57,945 nucleotides of DNA from assembly GCA_964544635.1 (NCBI GenBank), contig CAZJCK010000014.1, forward strand, positions 1 to 57,945, read 5' to 3'. The translations under genes were made by a program, and so were the position numbers. The stretch comes from CAZJCK01 sp964544635 (GTDB taxonomy: Bacteria; Zixibacteria; MSB-5A5; GN15; FEB-12). A model generated the notes under the pieces. That model saw only the letters and a program-made list of their open reading frames with translations. It had not been told where the DNA came from and searched no databases. Shown piece by piece: positions 18,649-26,074 of this stretch (its first letter is position 1; every line of letters begins with the position of its first letter).

Positions 18649-19122
18649 ATGGCTCGAAACCACTGGCTGTTTAAAACGGAACCGGATTGCTTTTCTATCG
18701 ATCACCTGGCCAAAGAAGAGAACCAGACCGCGGCATGGGACGGTGTCCGCAACTACCAGGTGCGTAACATGCTCCGCGACGACATCAAGAAGGGCGATCT
18801 CGTCCTGTTCTATCACAGCTCGCAAGCCCCCATCGGTGTCGCCGGTATTTGTGAGGTTGTCAAGTCCGGCTACCCCGACCATACTGCCTGGGACCCCGAC
18901 AGCGATCACTACGACCCCAAGGCCTCACCTGACAACCCGCGCTGGTTCATGGTCGACGTTCAGCTGAAAACGAAGTTTCACGAAGTCCTGCGGCTCAAGA
19001 CACTGAAGGAAACACCCGGGCTTGAAGACATGGTTGTCACCAGGCAGGGCAACCGACTGTCTATTACGCCCGTAACCGCTGACGAGTTCAAAATCGTCAA
19101 GCGCCTTGCCGGGGTTCGGTGA
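18649..19122 (+). CDS. EVE domain protein (THYN1-like)
   Basis: 157 residues, a single EVE (PUA-like) domain. Family landmarks: 'WLFKTEPDCFSIDHL' at the N-terminus, 'WDGVRNYQVRNMLRDD', 'KKGDLVLFYHSS', 'GVAGICEVVKSGYPDHTAWD' and 'RWFMVDVQL'. EVE domains bind modified nucleobases in DNA or RNA; the bacterial stand-alone form has no fixed pathway. It precedes a TPR protein by 20 bases and may share its transcript. The divergent neighbour is the secreted subtilase, with no evident link. Confidence 0.93.
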   Translation: MARNHWLFKTEPDCFSIDHLAKEENQTAAWDGVRNYQVRNMLRDDIKKGDLVLFYHSSQAPIGVAGICEVVKSGYPDHTAWDPDSDHYDPKASPDNPRWFMVDVQLKTKFHEVLRLKTLKETPGLEDMVVTRQGNRLSITPVTADEFKIVKRLAGVR

Positions 19123-19142
19123 GGTGAAAGGATAACCGGCCA

Positions 19143-20117
19143 GTGACCGACTGGATACTCTCAGCGCTCATAGTCATCATTCTCCTGCTGGCGTTCGCCC
19201 TCGGGTTTGTCTGGCGCGCCCTTGTCGTCCTGCGCCAACAGACCGACCGACGTCTTGCCGAACTGCGCAATATCGTCCACAGGGTCAAGTCGGTGCGCCC
19301 GGTCCAGCCGCTGGCCGAACAATTGGCCGACTTCCGCGAACAGTCCGAGGCGATCCTCGACGATGTCCTTCGCGGCGCCGCCTATAGCGAGCTGCCGCCC
19401 GAGGACCGTCTGGGCCAGGTGGACGAACAGCTCGTTCGCGAACTGCTCGACCGGTTTGAATCGATCCAGTTCGCTATGCGCGCTGAGAAGATATCCGCCG
19501 AATCGCTCCCGACCGGCGTCGACCGCCCCATCGGTCTGCTCTACTGCCGTATGGCTCGCTTTGAGCCCGCCCAATTTCACCTGTCGCGCTATATCAAGGC
19601 GTATCCCGACGACAACGAAGGTCTGTACTTTTACGGCCTTGCTGAGGCGCGCCTCTTCAACTACGAGAAAGCGATCAAGGCCTTTTCCGCATTTGTCGCC
19701 CACGACAATTCCGTCTCCGCCGCCTACCTTCATTGGGGCGCCAACCTCGGGAAGCTGTACGACGAAACCGGCCAGGGCGAACTCGTTACCGAGGCGAGGC
19801 AGCACTTTGAGACCGCCATCGAACTCGACGCCACCAACAGCCGGGCCTGGTTTAACCTCGGGCTGGCGTTCGAGGCGGAGTACCGTCTCAACGACGACCC
19901 CTCCCGTCTGCCGGAAATCCTGCGCGCCTTTGAACGGGTGGTTGAACTCGACGACGCATCCGGTCGCGCCTACTATTACCGTGCTCGCGCCTACAGCCTG
20001 AACGGTGATACCGCCGCCGCCGCCGAGGACCTCCGCCAGGCCATACAGTTCGACAAGTCACTGGCCGACCGCGCCAAAAACGAAAAGCTGTTTGACGATA
20101 TTGTCATTCCTGTCTGA
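19143..20117 (+). CDS. Membrane-anchored TPR protein
   Basis: 324 residues starting at GTG 19143, with AAAGGA upstream. One N-terminal membrane helix (residues about 5-27, 'ILSALIVIILLLAFALGFVW') is followed by a charged helical linker (about 28-110). At least four TPR-like units then follow, including 'GLLYCRMARFEPAQFHLSRY', 'GLYFYGLAEARLFNYEKAIK', 'ARQHFETAIELDATNSRAWF' and 'GRAYYYRARAYSLNGDTAAA'. Probably an inner-membrane scaffold; no enzymatic motif. It lies 20 bases downstream of the EVE gene and is convergent with a CPBP protease gene. Function unknown. Confidence 0.85.
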   Translation: MTDWILSALIVIILLLAFALGFVWRALVVLRQQTDRRLAELRNIVHRVKSVRPVQPLAEQLADFREQSEAILDDVLRGAAYSELPPEDRLGQVDEQLVRELLDRFESIQFAMRAEKISAESLPTGVDRPIGLLYCRMARFEPAQFHLSRYIKAYPDDNEGLYFYGLAEARLFNYEKAIKAFSAFVAHDNSVSAAYLHWGANLGKLYDETGQGELVTEARQHFETAIELDATNSRAWFNLGLAFEAEYRLNDDPSRLPEILRAFERVVELDDASGRAYYYRARAYSLNGDTAAAAEDLRQAIQFDKSLADRAKNEKLFDDIVIPV

Positions 20118-20130
20118 TCCGGCCGCCCCC

Positions 20131-20766
20131 TCACACTGCGGCGTGATCGAAATACCGCCCCAGGCCGATAGTAAAGACGGCACAACCGTAGAGCGAATGC
20201 TCCAGGGTCACCACCAACAGCGACTGCGACTCATCGTACCGCCGTGCAAAAATTGCCCCGCCAATGGTGCTCAGTACCACCGACAGCGTGTTCTCAAAGA
20301 TGATATGCGCATAGCCGAATGCCAGCGCACTTACCGCCACCAGCATCCAGTGTGACCGCAGGACCAGCTCATACCGGTGAAAGAAGAACGTCCGATAAAT
20401 CAACTCCTGCGGCAGTGCCGACAACGGAGGATACAACAGCATAACCATCAGCCAGGCAACCGGGTTTTCCTGCACAAACGCGAACAGCAGCTCCGGGGCC
20501 AAAAGCCAGGTGCCCAGTACCAGGACTATGATGCCAAACAGGTACAAGAGGAGCATGTGTTTGAGCTGAACTCGCAGGGCCGATACCCGCCACAGGTTGC
20601 GACGGTCAAACGACTTGTCTCGCCACAACACGACCATACAGTAGATCCCTATTGCCAGCAGCAATAAAATGGGGGAAGGGGGGAGAAGGTCGAGCCGGTA
20701 GGCAATCGGCATGAGCACAAAGATCACTGCCAGTTCGACGACTCTGCACATCAAGCGACCAGACAT
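20131..20766 (-). CDS. CPBP family intramembrane metalloprotease
   Basis: 211 residues from the ATG at 20766 (a TTG three codons upstream is the only longer option). Six or seven hydrophobic segments. CPBP signatures are present in order: the Glu-Arg motif as 'LPQELIYRTFFFHRYE' (one Glu plus Arg, where the canonical form has EExxxR), 'FGYAHIIFEN' (FxxxHxxxN-like) and 'EHSLYGCAVF'. Family members cleave membrane-embedded proteins or act in bacteriocin self-immunity. The reduced first motif (QE rather than EE) still leaves a usable Glu. Convergent with the TPR gene. Confidence 0.8.
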   Translation of the reverse strand: MSGRLMCRVVELAVIFVLMPIAYRLDLLPPSPILLLLAIGIYCMVVLWRDKSFDRRNLWRVSALRVQLKHMLLLYLFGIIVLVLGTWLLAPELLFAFVQENPVAWLMVMLLYPPLSALPQELIYRTFFFHRYELVLRSHWMLVAVSALAFGYAHIIFENTLSVVLSTIGGAIFARRYDESQSLLVVTLEHSLYGCAVFTIGLGRYFDHAAV

Positions 20767-20860
20767 CAGCGGCAATGGTACGCTGTTGAGTCGAACCTGT
20801 CCAAGTTAGAAAACGGTTAATACATCGCGATGCGAATTAGGGTGCCGGCCCTTTTCTCAA

Positions 20861-20934
20861 TACTGGGAGGTGGATTTGAACCACCGACCTCCTGATCCAC
20901 AATCAGGCGTTCTAACCAACTGAACTATCCCAGC
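20861..20934 (-). tRNA. tRNA-His (anticodon GTG), without G-1 and with A73
   Basis: A 74-base cloverleaf on the minus strand. Acceptor stem GCTGGGA/TCCCAGT (G1-U72 wobble, the rest paired), D arm GTTC/GAAC, anticodon stem CCTGA/TCAGG with loop TTGTGGA (anticodon GTG), T arm GGTGG/CCACC with loop TTCAAAT. The discriminator base is A73, position -1 is T, and CCA is not encoded. Most bacterial tRNA-His have G-1 paired with C73, so this is an exception resembling the alphaproteobacterial type. Confidence 0.93.
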
Positions 20935-21017
20935 ATCGACTCGCCCAATCTATCATTCTGGTCCGGTATGTCAAGGGCTTTTGGGCAGTTAGACCGCCAA
21001 CGAACTCTTAACAAATC
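20935..21017. other. Spacer between tRNA-His and the folE promoter
   Basis: No reading frame, no hairpin of note. Together with the tRNA and the folE leader it fills the gap between the CPBP gene and folE. Confidence 0.6.
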
Positions 21018-21046
21018 TTGCCGAACCGCGAACTTCTGCCTACAAT
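21018..21046 (+). promoter_or_regulatory. Sigma-70-type promoter of the BH4 operon
   Basis: TTGCCG (21018-21023), 17-base spacer, TACAAT (21041-21046). It predicts transcription from about 21053 and a leader of about 90 bases before folE, the first of three closely spaced pterin genes. Confidence 0.7.
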
Positions 21047-21063
21047 TTAAGTTACACACGGTA

Positions 21064-21086
21064 GTGCCCCGGCCGCCGCCGGGCAC
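21064..21086 (+). promoter_or_regulatory. GC-rich hairpin in the folE leader
   Basis: Arms GTGCCC(C)GGC and GCCGGGCAC around a CGCC loop, one bulged C, about 55 bases before the folE start. No U-run follows, so it is not an intrinsic terminator. It may only stabilise the leader; no known riboswitch consensus was recognised. Confidence 0.45.
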
Positions 21087-21141
21087 GCTGACATGATGGC
21101 TGGTCGCCCAATATGACCAAACCAGAACAAAGGAACAATCG

Positions 21142-21684
21142 GTGGAAGAACACTACCGCAAGATTATTGAAGCTATCGGCGAAGACCCCGATCGTGAGGG
21201 CCTCGTCAAGACCCCGGCCCGCGCCGCCCGAGCTATGGAATACCTCATGAAAGGCTACAAAGAGGACGCCCGTGCGATCATCAACGGCGCTCTCTTCGAG
21301 GCCGACACCAAGGAAATCATACTGGTCAAGGATATCGAGTTGTACTCGATGTGCGAACACCACCTGTTGCCGTTTATCGGCAAGGCCCACGTCGCCTATA
21401 TCCCCAGCGGCAAGGTACTCGGGCTGTCCAAGGTGGCGCGGCTCGTCGACATCTTCGCCCGCCGTCTGCAAATCCAGGAGAAACTGACCAAGCAGATCGC
21501 GACCACCATCATGGAACATACCGCCGCCCTTGGTGTCGCCGTCGTCATCGAGGCTCAGCATCTTTGCATGATGATGCGCGGTGTCCAGAAACAAAACTCC
21601 ATTATGATGACATCCTGCGTCCTCGGCGAATTCCACGACGATCCGTCCACCCGCGCCGAATTCTTCAGCCTGATACGGAGGTAA
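21142..21684 (+). CDS. folE: GTP cyclohydrolase I
   Basis: 180 residues, GTG start at 21142 with AAAGGA 8 bases upstream. It converts GTP to 7,8-dihydroneopterin triphosphate, the first step of both folate and BH4 synthesis. Zinc and catalytic residues are visible in 'YSMCEHHLLPFIGKAHVAY' (Cys, His-His) and 'VIEAQHLCMMMRGV' (His, Cys). 'KVLGLSKVARLVDIFARRLQ' and the substrate-binding 'TSCVLGEF' are also present. It is the first gene of an operon with the triple-PTPS fusion (12-base gap) and an SDR, which points to BH4 rather than folate as the main product. Confidence 0.97.
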   Translation: MEEHYRKIIEAIGEDPDREGLVKTPARAARAMEYLMKGYKEDARAIINGALFEADTKEIILVKDIELYSMCEHHLLPFIGKAHVAYIPSGKVLGLSKVARLVDIFARRLQIQEKLTKQIATTIMEHTAALGVAVVIEAQHLCMMMRGVQKQNSIMMTSCVLGEFHDDPSTRAEFFSLIRR

Positions 21685-21696
21685 GCCGTCGAGTCG

Positions 21697-22941
21697 ATGT
21701 ACCTGACCCTCTCCAAGCGCTTCGAGTTCGCCGCCTCGCATCTCTGCCGTCTTCCCGGCGTCGACCAGCGCGACAACTATAACCTGTACGGCAACGAAGC
21801 CCGCGGCAACCATGGCCACGGGCACAACTTTATCGCCCACACCGTCTTCCACGGTCCGGTCGACGACCAGACCGGCATGATGCTCAACGTGAGCGATATC
21901 AAACGCGAAGTGAACGCCGTCCTCGCTGAGCGTTATGATCACAAGTACCTCAACCGCGATCATCCCTCTTTCACGCACACGCCGCCCACCGTCGAACTGA
22001 TCGCGCGCGAATTGCTCTCCGACACCATCGACCGTTTCCAGGGCAACTCTGCCCGGCCGGTTGTCGGCCACGTTGCCCTGTCGGAGATGGCCGACGCCGT
22101 CGCCTATCGGGGCGGACGCGTCGAACGCAATGAGTACATGACCTTTTCCGCCGCCCGACGGACATTCTCCCCCCGGCTCTCCGACGGCAAGAATCGCAAA
22201 CTGTTCGGCTCTGCCAGCAAGAAAGGGGGGCACGGTCATGGGTACCGCCTGCGCCTGACCCTCGCCGGCGCCCTCGACGAAAAGACCGGCCTGCTGGTAC
22301 CCCATGAGCACCTCTCCCACCGGCTCTCGCAACTGCACAACCGCCTCGACCATCGCAACCTGAATCGGGAGTTGTCCGACTACGGCGACCGCCCCATGAC
22401 TACCGAATGCCTCTCCCAGTATATCTTTGAGAAACTTGTCGACGACCTCCCACTGGTCCGCGTCCGGCTCGCCGAGAACGACAACTTCTTCGTCGAATAT
22501 CAGGACGACGGCAATTACTGCCTGGGACTGCGGCAGTCGTTCTATGCCGCCCACCGCCTGCACAGCCCGCAGCTGCCTGACAGCGACAACCGTGAAATCT
22601 ACGGCAAGTGCAACAACCCGGCGGGGCACGGTCACCAGTACCTGGTCGAAGCGACCTTTACCGGCAGCCTCGACGACAAGAGCGGCACCCTGTATCCACT
22701 TGACCAGTTGAACGCTCAACTGTCAAAATCGCTCGATGCCTACAATTACAAGCACCTCGATCTCGACACCGACGACTTCAAGGACTCACCCAGCACCGGC
22801 GAGATGATCGTTCGGCGTCTGTGGGAACGGATCGAGCGTGACGTGCCGGCGCAACTCTGCCGCCTGCGACTCTGGGAGACCCCCAACAATCGCTTTACCC
22901 TGCGACCGGGCGATGCAGTCGAGCGCGCCACCACAACCTGA
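21697..22941 (+). CDS. Triple-domain 6-pyruvoyl-tetrahydropterin synthase (PTPS) fusion
   Basis: 414 residues made of three tandem PTPS domains (about 1-140, 141-275, 276-414), where the usual enzyme is one domain of about 120-140 residues. Zinc histidines: domain 1 H15, H41, H43; domain 2 R154 in place of the first His, then H179, H181; domain 3 H286, H311, H313. The catalytic Cys is only in domain 3 (C305, 'YGKCNNPAGHGHQY'). The Asp-His pair is only in domains 1 (D81-H82) and 2 (D218-H219), and is Asn350-Tyr351 in domain 3. The ring-binding Glu is in all three (E130, E260, E394). PTPS is a dimer of trimers with an intersubunit triad, so one chain may equal one trimer. It lies between folE and an SDR, so a role in BH4 synthesis is likely; QueD-like activity is the alternative. 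Confidence 0.9.
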   Translation: MYLTLSKRFEFAASHLCRLPGVDQRDNYNLYGNEARGNHGHGHNFIAHTVFHGPVDDQTGMMLNVSDIKREVNAVLAERYDHKYLNRDHPSFTHTPPTVELIARELLSDTIDRFQGNSARPVVGHVALSEMADAVAYRGGRVERNEYMTFSAARRTFSPRLSDGKNRKLFGSASKKGGHGHGYRLRLTLAGALDEKTGLLVPHEHLSHRLSQLHNRLDHRNLNRELSDYGDRPMTTECLSQYIFEKLVDDLPLVRVRLAENDNFFVEYQDDGNYCLGLRQSFYAAHRLHSPQLPDSDNREIYGKCNNPAGHGHQYLVEATFTGSLDDKSGTLYPLDQLNAQLSKSLDAYNYKHLDLDTDDFKDSPSTGEMIVRRLWERIERDVPAQLCRLRLWETPNNRFTLRPGDAVERATTT

Positions 22942-22952
22942 GGGAGAAAGGT

Positions 22953-23645
22953 ATGAAACGAATACTGATAACCGGCGCCAGCCGGGGAATAGGCAAAGCC
23001 ATCGCCCTTGCCGTCGCCGGCCAGGACAGTGAACTGCTCCTGCACGGCCGTGCCACCAAAGCGCTTGACGCTGTCGCCGAACAGGCCGGGCAACGAGGCA
23101 GCAAAACCAAAGTCATAACTGCTGACCTGACGGATTCATACGGTATCGATACAATCGTCGACGCCGTCGGCGACGCCGAACTCACGGCCCTCGTCCACAA
23201 CGCCGCTGTCGCCATCGTCAAACCGTTCAACGAGCTTTCGTCCGAAGACTGGCAGCGCACCCTCGATGTCAACGTCACCGCGCCATTTGAACTGACCCGG
23301 CGCCTGCGATCACAGATCCCGCGTGGCGGCACGGTCGTAAACATCCTGTCGGTCGCGGCACGATCAGTCTTTCCCGGCTGGTCGGCCTATTGCATGAGTA
23401 AATTTGCGCTCGACGGTTTCGCGCGAGCAATCAGGGAAGAGTTGCGCGCCGACGGTATCCGGGTTGTAAGCCTGTATCCGAAAGCGTCGGCGACTGAAAT
23501 GTGGGACGGTATCTCCGGCGAATTCGACCGTTCGAAAATGCTCGATCCGTCCGAGGTCGGCCGCGCCGTCGCTTACGTCCTGTCCGCCTCCGACGAAATC
23601 CTCATCGACTCGATCGACCTCGGCAACATCGCCGGCAACTTGTAG
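22953..23645 (+). CDS. Short-chain dehydrogenase/reductase, sepiapterin-reductase candidate
   Basis: 230 residues. Classical SDR: NADP(H) loop 'ITGASRGIGKAIA' (residues 6-18), 'LVHNAAVAIVKPF' for the NNAG-like strand, catalytic Ser133 ('NILSVAARS') and Tyr146-x3-Lys150 ('YCMSK'). It starts 11 bases after the PTPS fusion, with GAGGGAGAAAGG upstream. Its position directly after folE and PTPS suggests it reduces 6-pyruvoyl-tetrahydropterin to BH4 (sepiapterin reductase step). Sequence alone does not separate this from other 3-oxoacyl-type SDRs, so the role rests on context. Confidence 0.9.
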   Translation: MKRILITGASRGIGKAIALAVAGQDSELLLHGRATKALDAVAEQAGQRGSKTKVITADLTDSYGIDTIVDAVGDAELTALVHNAAVAIVKPFNELSSEDWQRTLDVNVTAPFELTRRLRSQIPRGGTVVNILSVAARSVFPGWSAYCMSKFALDGFARAIREELRADGIRVVSLYPKASATEMWDGISGEFDRSKMLDPSEVGRAVAYVLSASDEILIDSIDLGNIAGNL

Positions 23646-23684
23646 TCCCTTGATATCAGGCAATTCGAAACTTGATGTCGGTAT

Positions 23685-23707
23685 AAGTGACAGTGACAGT
23701 GACAGTG
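23685..23707. repeat. Short tandem repeat (GTGACA-type hexamer, about 3 copies)
   Basis: Between the convergent SDR and PCD genes a hexamer related to GACAGT is repeated about three times, followed by a degenerate copy. Too short to assign a role. Confidence 0.6.
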
Positions 23708-23715
23708 CGAGTGTG

Positions 23716-23740
23716 CCGCGCGTACGTCTCGTGCGCGCGG
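23716..23740. terminator. Hairpin between convergent pterin operons
   Basis: Arms CCGCGCGTACG and CGTGCGCGCGG (one wobble) around TCT. It sits between the ends of the SDR (+) and PCD (-) genes, where a two-way terminator would be expected. No U-run flanks it on either strand, so intrinsic termination is doubtful. Confidence 0.4.
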
Positions 23741-23755
23741 AAGAAAGCCCCGGCC

Positions 23756-24088
23756 TTACCGCAGCTTGTCAATCTTCGCCGCCACCACAAAATCGTTGAC
23801 CGACAACCCCCCGATCGCATGCGTGTACAGCGTAAACTTCACCTTATTCCAACTGTGTAAGAAGATATTCGGATGATGCCCCTCGTCTTCGGCGATCTCA
23901 CCCGCCTTGTTGATGAAAACAAGCGCCGCCTGAAAGTCTTTGAACTCAAACTCACGCTCGATTTTTGTATCGTGCTCTATGACACGCCACTCCGGCACCT
24001 GTTCGAGGTACGGTTCGAAGTCCTTGCGCGTCAGCGGATCGACACCACCTTCACACGGTTCGCACTTTATCTTGGTAAGTTGTTCCAT
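23756..24088 (-). CDS. Pterin-4a-carbinolamine dehydratase
   Basis: 110 residues, the normal size. It dehydrates the 4a-hydroxy-BH4 made by aromatic amino acid hydroxylases, the first step of cofactor recycling. Signature: 'AGEIAEDEGHHPNIFLHSWN' with the catalytic His pair and the later 'YTHAIGGLSVNDF'. Its ATG overlaps the stop of the phenylalanine hydroxylase gene by one base, implying translational coupling and matched amounts of the two proteins. Convergent with the BH4-synthesis genes. Confidence 0.95.
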   Translation of the reverse strand: MEQLTKIKCEPCEGGVDPLTRKDFEPYLEQVPEWRVIEHDTKIEREFEFKDFQAALVFINKAGEIAEDEGHHPNIFLHSWNKVKFTLYTHAIGGLSVNDFVVAAKIDKLR

Positions 24089-25932
24089 CAGTCAACCTCC
24101 GGATGCGGATTGTAGATCAGGTCGATACCTTTTTCGATGACGACCCGCACCTCTTCCTCCGCTTTCGCCTTGGCCTCGAGCCAGTCCTGAATTTCCTTTT
24201 TCAGCTGGTCATCAAGGCCGCGCTCATGGAGCAGTTCCAGCAGCTCCATTGCAATTAACCAGTCATACCTGTATTTCTGTTTCACTTCCTCGAATGTCTG
24301 GGGAATGACATTCTCCTTAATCTTGCCATCGCGGTAGTCGCGTACCCGCTGATACAGATTGAACAGCTCTACCTGCTCATCGGTGATCTCGTTCTTGATC
24401 GTGCGTGTCTTCGAAACCATCGAGATATCCTCGTACGCGTCCTTGTCGGCCGCGCCGGCAAACACCGAGATGATCTTCTCGCCAACCGCCATATCGTAGA
24501 CACCCCAGTCGGGCGCAAACAGCTTCTTCACACCATAGGTCACCGTGCAATTGGAGAAGGTCATGATGATGATCAGCCCATTGCGACGCTCCACTCGTTC
24601 GAGTACTCCGGTCACCGTTACGCCCGACTCGAACTCGAGTGTCGATTCATCACCGTGCCTGACACCTGCCGCCTCGAGATCGGCGTCGGTCATCGACTCC
24701 AGCGGCTTGTCCAACGCTGCCGGCTTGCCGACCGGCGAGCCAAAGCCGTCTTGGTGGTGCTTCCGACCGTGCCCTTCGAGCTGCTTGTCGCCGAAGGCCA
24801 GGGCGGTGGGTGAAGTAGTCCGTACATACACCGGCTCGCCGCGGTCGTTCAACAGCTGCTCAGAGAAAACGCCTGACACCTGAAGGCCCGATGAATACAC
24901 CGCCGTCGACGCCCGCTCGCACTCGATTGCCTTCTCCAGCCCCCCGCGACCGCCCACCTTGTACGCCAGGGTAGTCTCGAAGTCGTTCAACACTTCATTC
25001 AAAAAGACAAAACTCGGCGTGACGAACAATTGCGGCTGCATGGTGGTGATATCATACGCATAGTCGGCCGCTGACAGGTCGTACGGAATCTTCTTGACGT
25101 GCGGCTTCAGGCACTCCGATGCCTCTCCGATCGACGACAACAGGCCGGCGCCGTAGATCTTGGGACGATCCATCGGGCCGATCAAACCGTACTCAACCGT
25201 CCACCAATGCAAACGACTCAGTTTGCCCATCTCCGACGCTTTGCCCATGTTGTCCTGCTTGTAGAGCACATCTTCTTCAGCTTCCTTGATTTTCTCCGGA
25301 TCGGTCCCGCGCGCTTCCTTCAGCACCGAAAGCAGCCGAATCGCTTCGTACATCTCGTGATCTTTCTTCGACAGCATCGCCTTCGAGCCCACTTCGCCGA
25401 TCCGACGCAGATACTCGGCATACTCCGGATCGGCAATGCAGGGTGCATGGCCGGCCGACTCGTGGATGATGTCAGGGGACGGCGTGTATTCAATGTGTTG
25501 AATCTGACGCATGTCCGCCGCAATTACCAGTACCCGGTGGGCCTGGAACGCCATAAACGCCGCCGGCGGGATGAAACCGTTCACGCACACGGCAGCCCAG
25601 CCGATCTTGCCGAGAATGTCGTTCATGAACTCGATACTCGGGATGTGATCCTCACCGATACCGGTCTTGGTCAAACCCTCGAAGTAAATCAGGTGGGCAT
25701 ACTTGCGCAGGAAATTGAAATTGCGGCGCATGACATACCGCCAAACGGCATGATCCTGGGCGGTATAGGCATCATAGTTCTGGTCGACGATGAACTGCCT
25801 GAGATAGTCGGGAAGAGCGGCAATGCGATCGTTCGCCGTCTCAAACTCCCGGTAGGCGAAGTCGGTCGTGGCGCTGGTCAGCGGCTGACCGTTGGTCGTC
25901 GTGGTGGCCGTCGATTGACTCTGCTGTTCCAT
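24088..25932 (-). CDS. phhA: Phenylalanine 4-hydroxylase (biopterin-dependent aromatic amino acid hydroxylase), long form
   Basis: 614 residues from the ATG at 25932; single-domain bacterial PAH is about 260-300. The catalytic domain spans about residues 30-340. Its iron ligands are His157 and His162 ('IIHESAGHAP') and Glu247 ('WWTVEYGL'). The C-terminal about 270 residues include a beta-rich segment ('LEFESGVTVTGVLERVERR') and a charged helical tail. This long form matches those I know from Bacteroidetes. It converts Phe to Tyr using O2 and BH4. It has its own promoter at 26002-26031 and is coupled to the PCD gene. The role of the C-terminal extension is unknown. Confidence 0.92.
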   Translation of the reverse strand: MEQQSQSTATTTTNGQPLTSATTDFAYREFETANDRIAALPDYLRQFIVDQNYDAYTAQDHAVWRYVMRRNFNFLRKYAHLIYFEGLTKTGIGEDHIPSIEFMNDILGKIGWAAVCVNGFIPPAAFMAFQAHRVLVIAADMRQIQHIEYTPSPDIIHESAGHAPCIADPEYAEYLRRIGEVGSKAMLSKKDHEMYEAIRLLSVLKEARGTDPEKIKEAEEDVLYKQDNMGKASEMGKLSRLHWWTVEYGLIGPMDRPKIYGAGLLSSIGEASECLKPHVKKIPYDLSAADYAYDITTMQPQLFVTPSFVFLNEVLNDFETTLAYKVGGRGGLEKAIECERASTAVYSSGLQVSGVFSEQLLNDRGEPVYVRTTSPTALAFGDKQLEGHGRKHHQDGFGSPVGKPAALDKPLESMTDADLEAAGVRHGDESTLEFESGVTVTGVLERVERRNGLIIIMTFSNCTVTYGVKKLFAPDWGVYDMAVGEKIISVFAGAADKDAYEDISMVSKTRTIKNEITDEQVELFNLYQRVRDYRDGKIKENVIPQTFEEVKQKYRYDWLIAMELLELLHERGLDDQLKKEIQDWLEAKAKAEEEVRVVIEKGIDLIYNPHPEVD

Positions 25933-26001
25933 ACCGTCTATCCCTTTCCGCCCCAACACGGGCGGTTGTTGGTGCTCGCGATGTGCTGGTCAGACAACTG
26001 T

Positions 26002-26031
26002 ATTATAGAGTCTATGACCCCATGCAGTCAA
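26002..26031 (-). promoter_or_regulatory. Sigma-70-type promoter of the PAH-PCD operon
   Basis: Minus strand: TTGACT (26031-26026), 18-base spacer, perfect TATAAT (26007-26002). It lies between the stop of acetoacetyl-CoA synthetase and the hydroxylase start, giving a leader of about 60 bases. Confidence 0.8.
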
Positions 26032-26074
26032 TTATTTATACGAATGACGCGGCCTTGCGGTTTGTTGCGCGCAG

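Noticed and set aside
21052..22719. Long open frame of 555 codons on the minus strand across folE and the PTPS fusion
   Set aside because: It is an antisense shadow in GC-rich DNA; the plus-strand proteins have clear families and motifs, the shadow has none.
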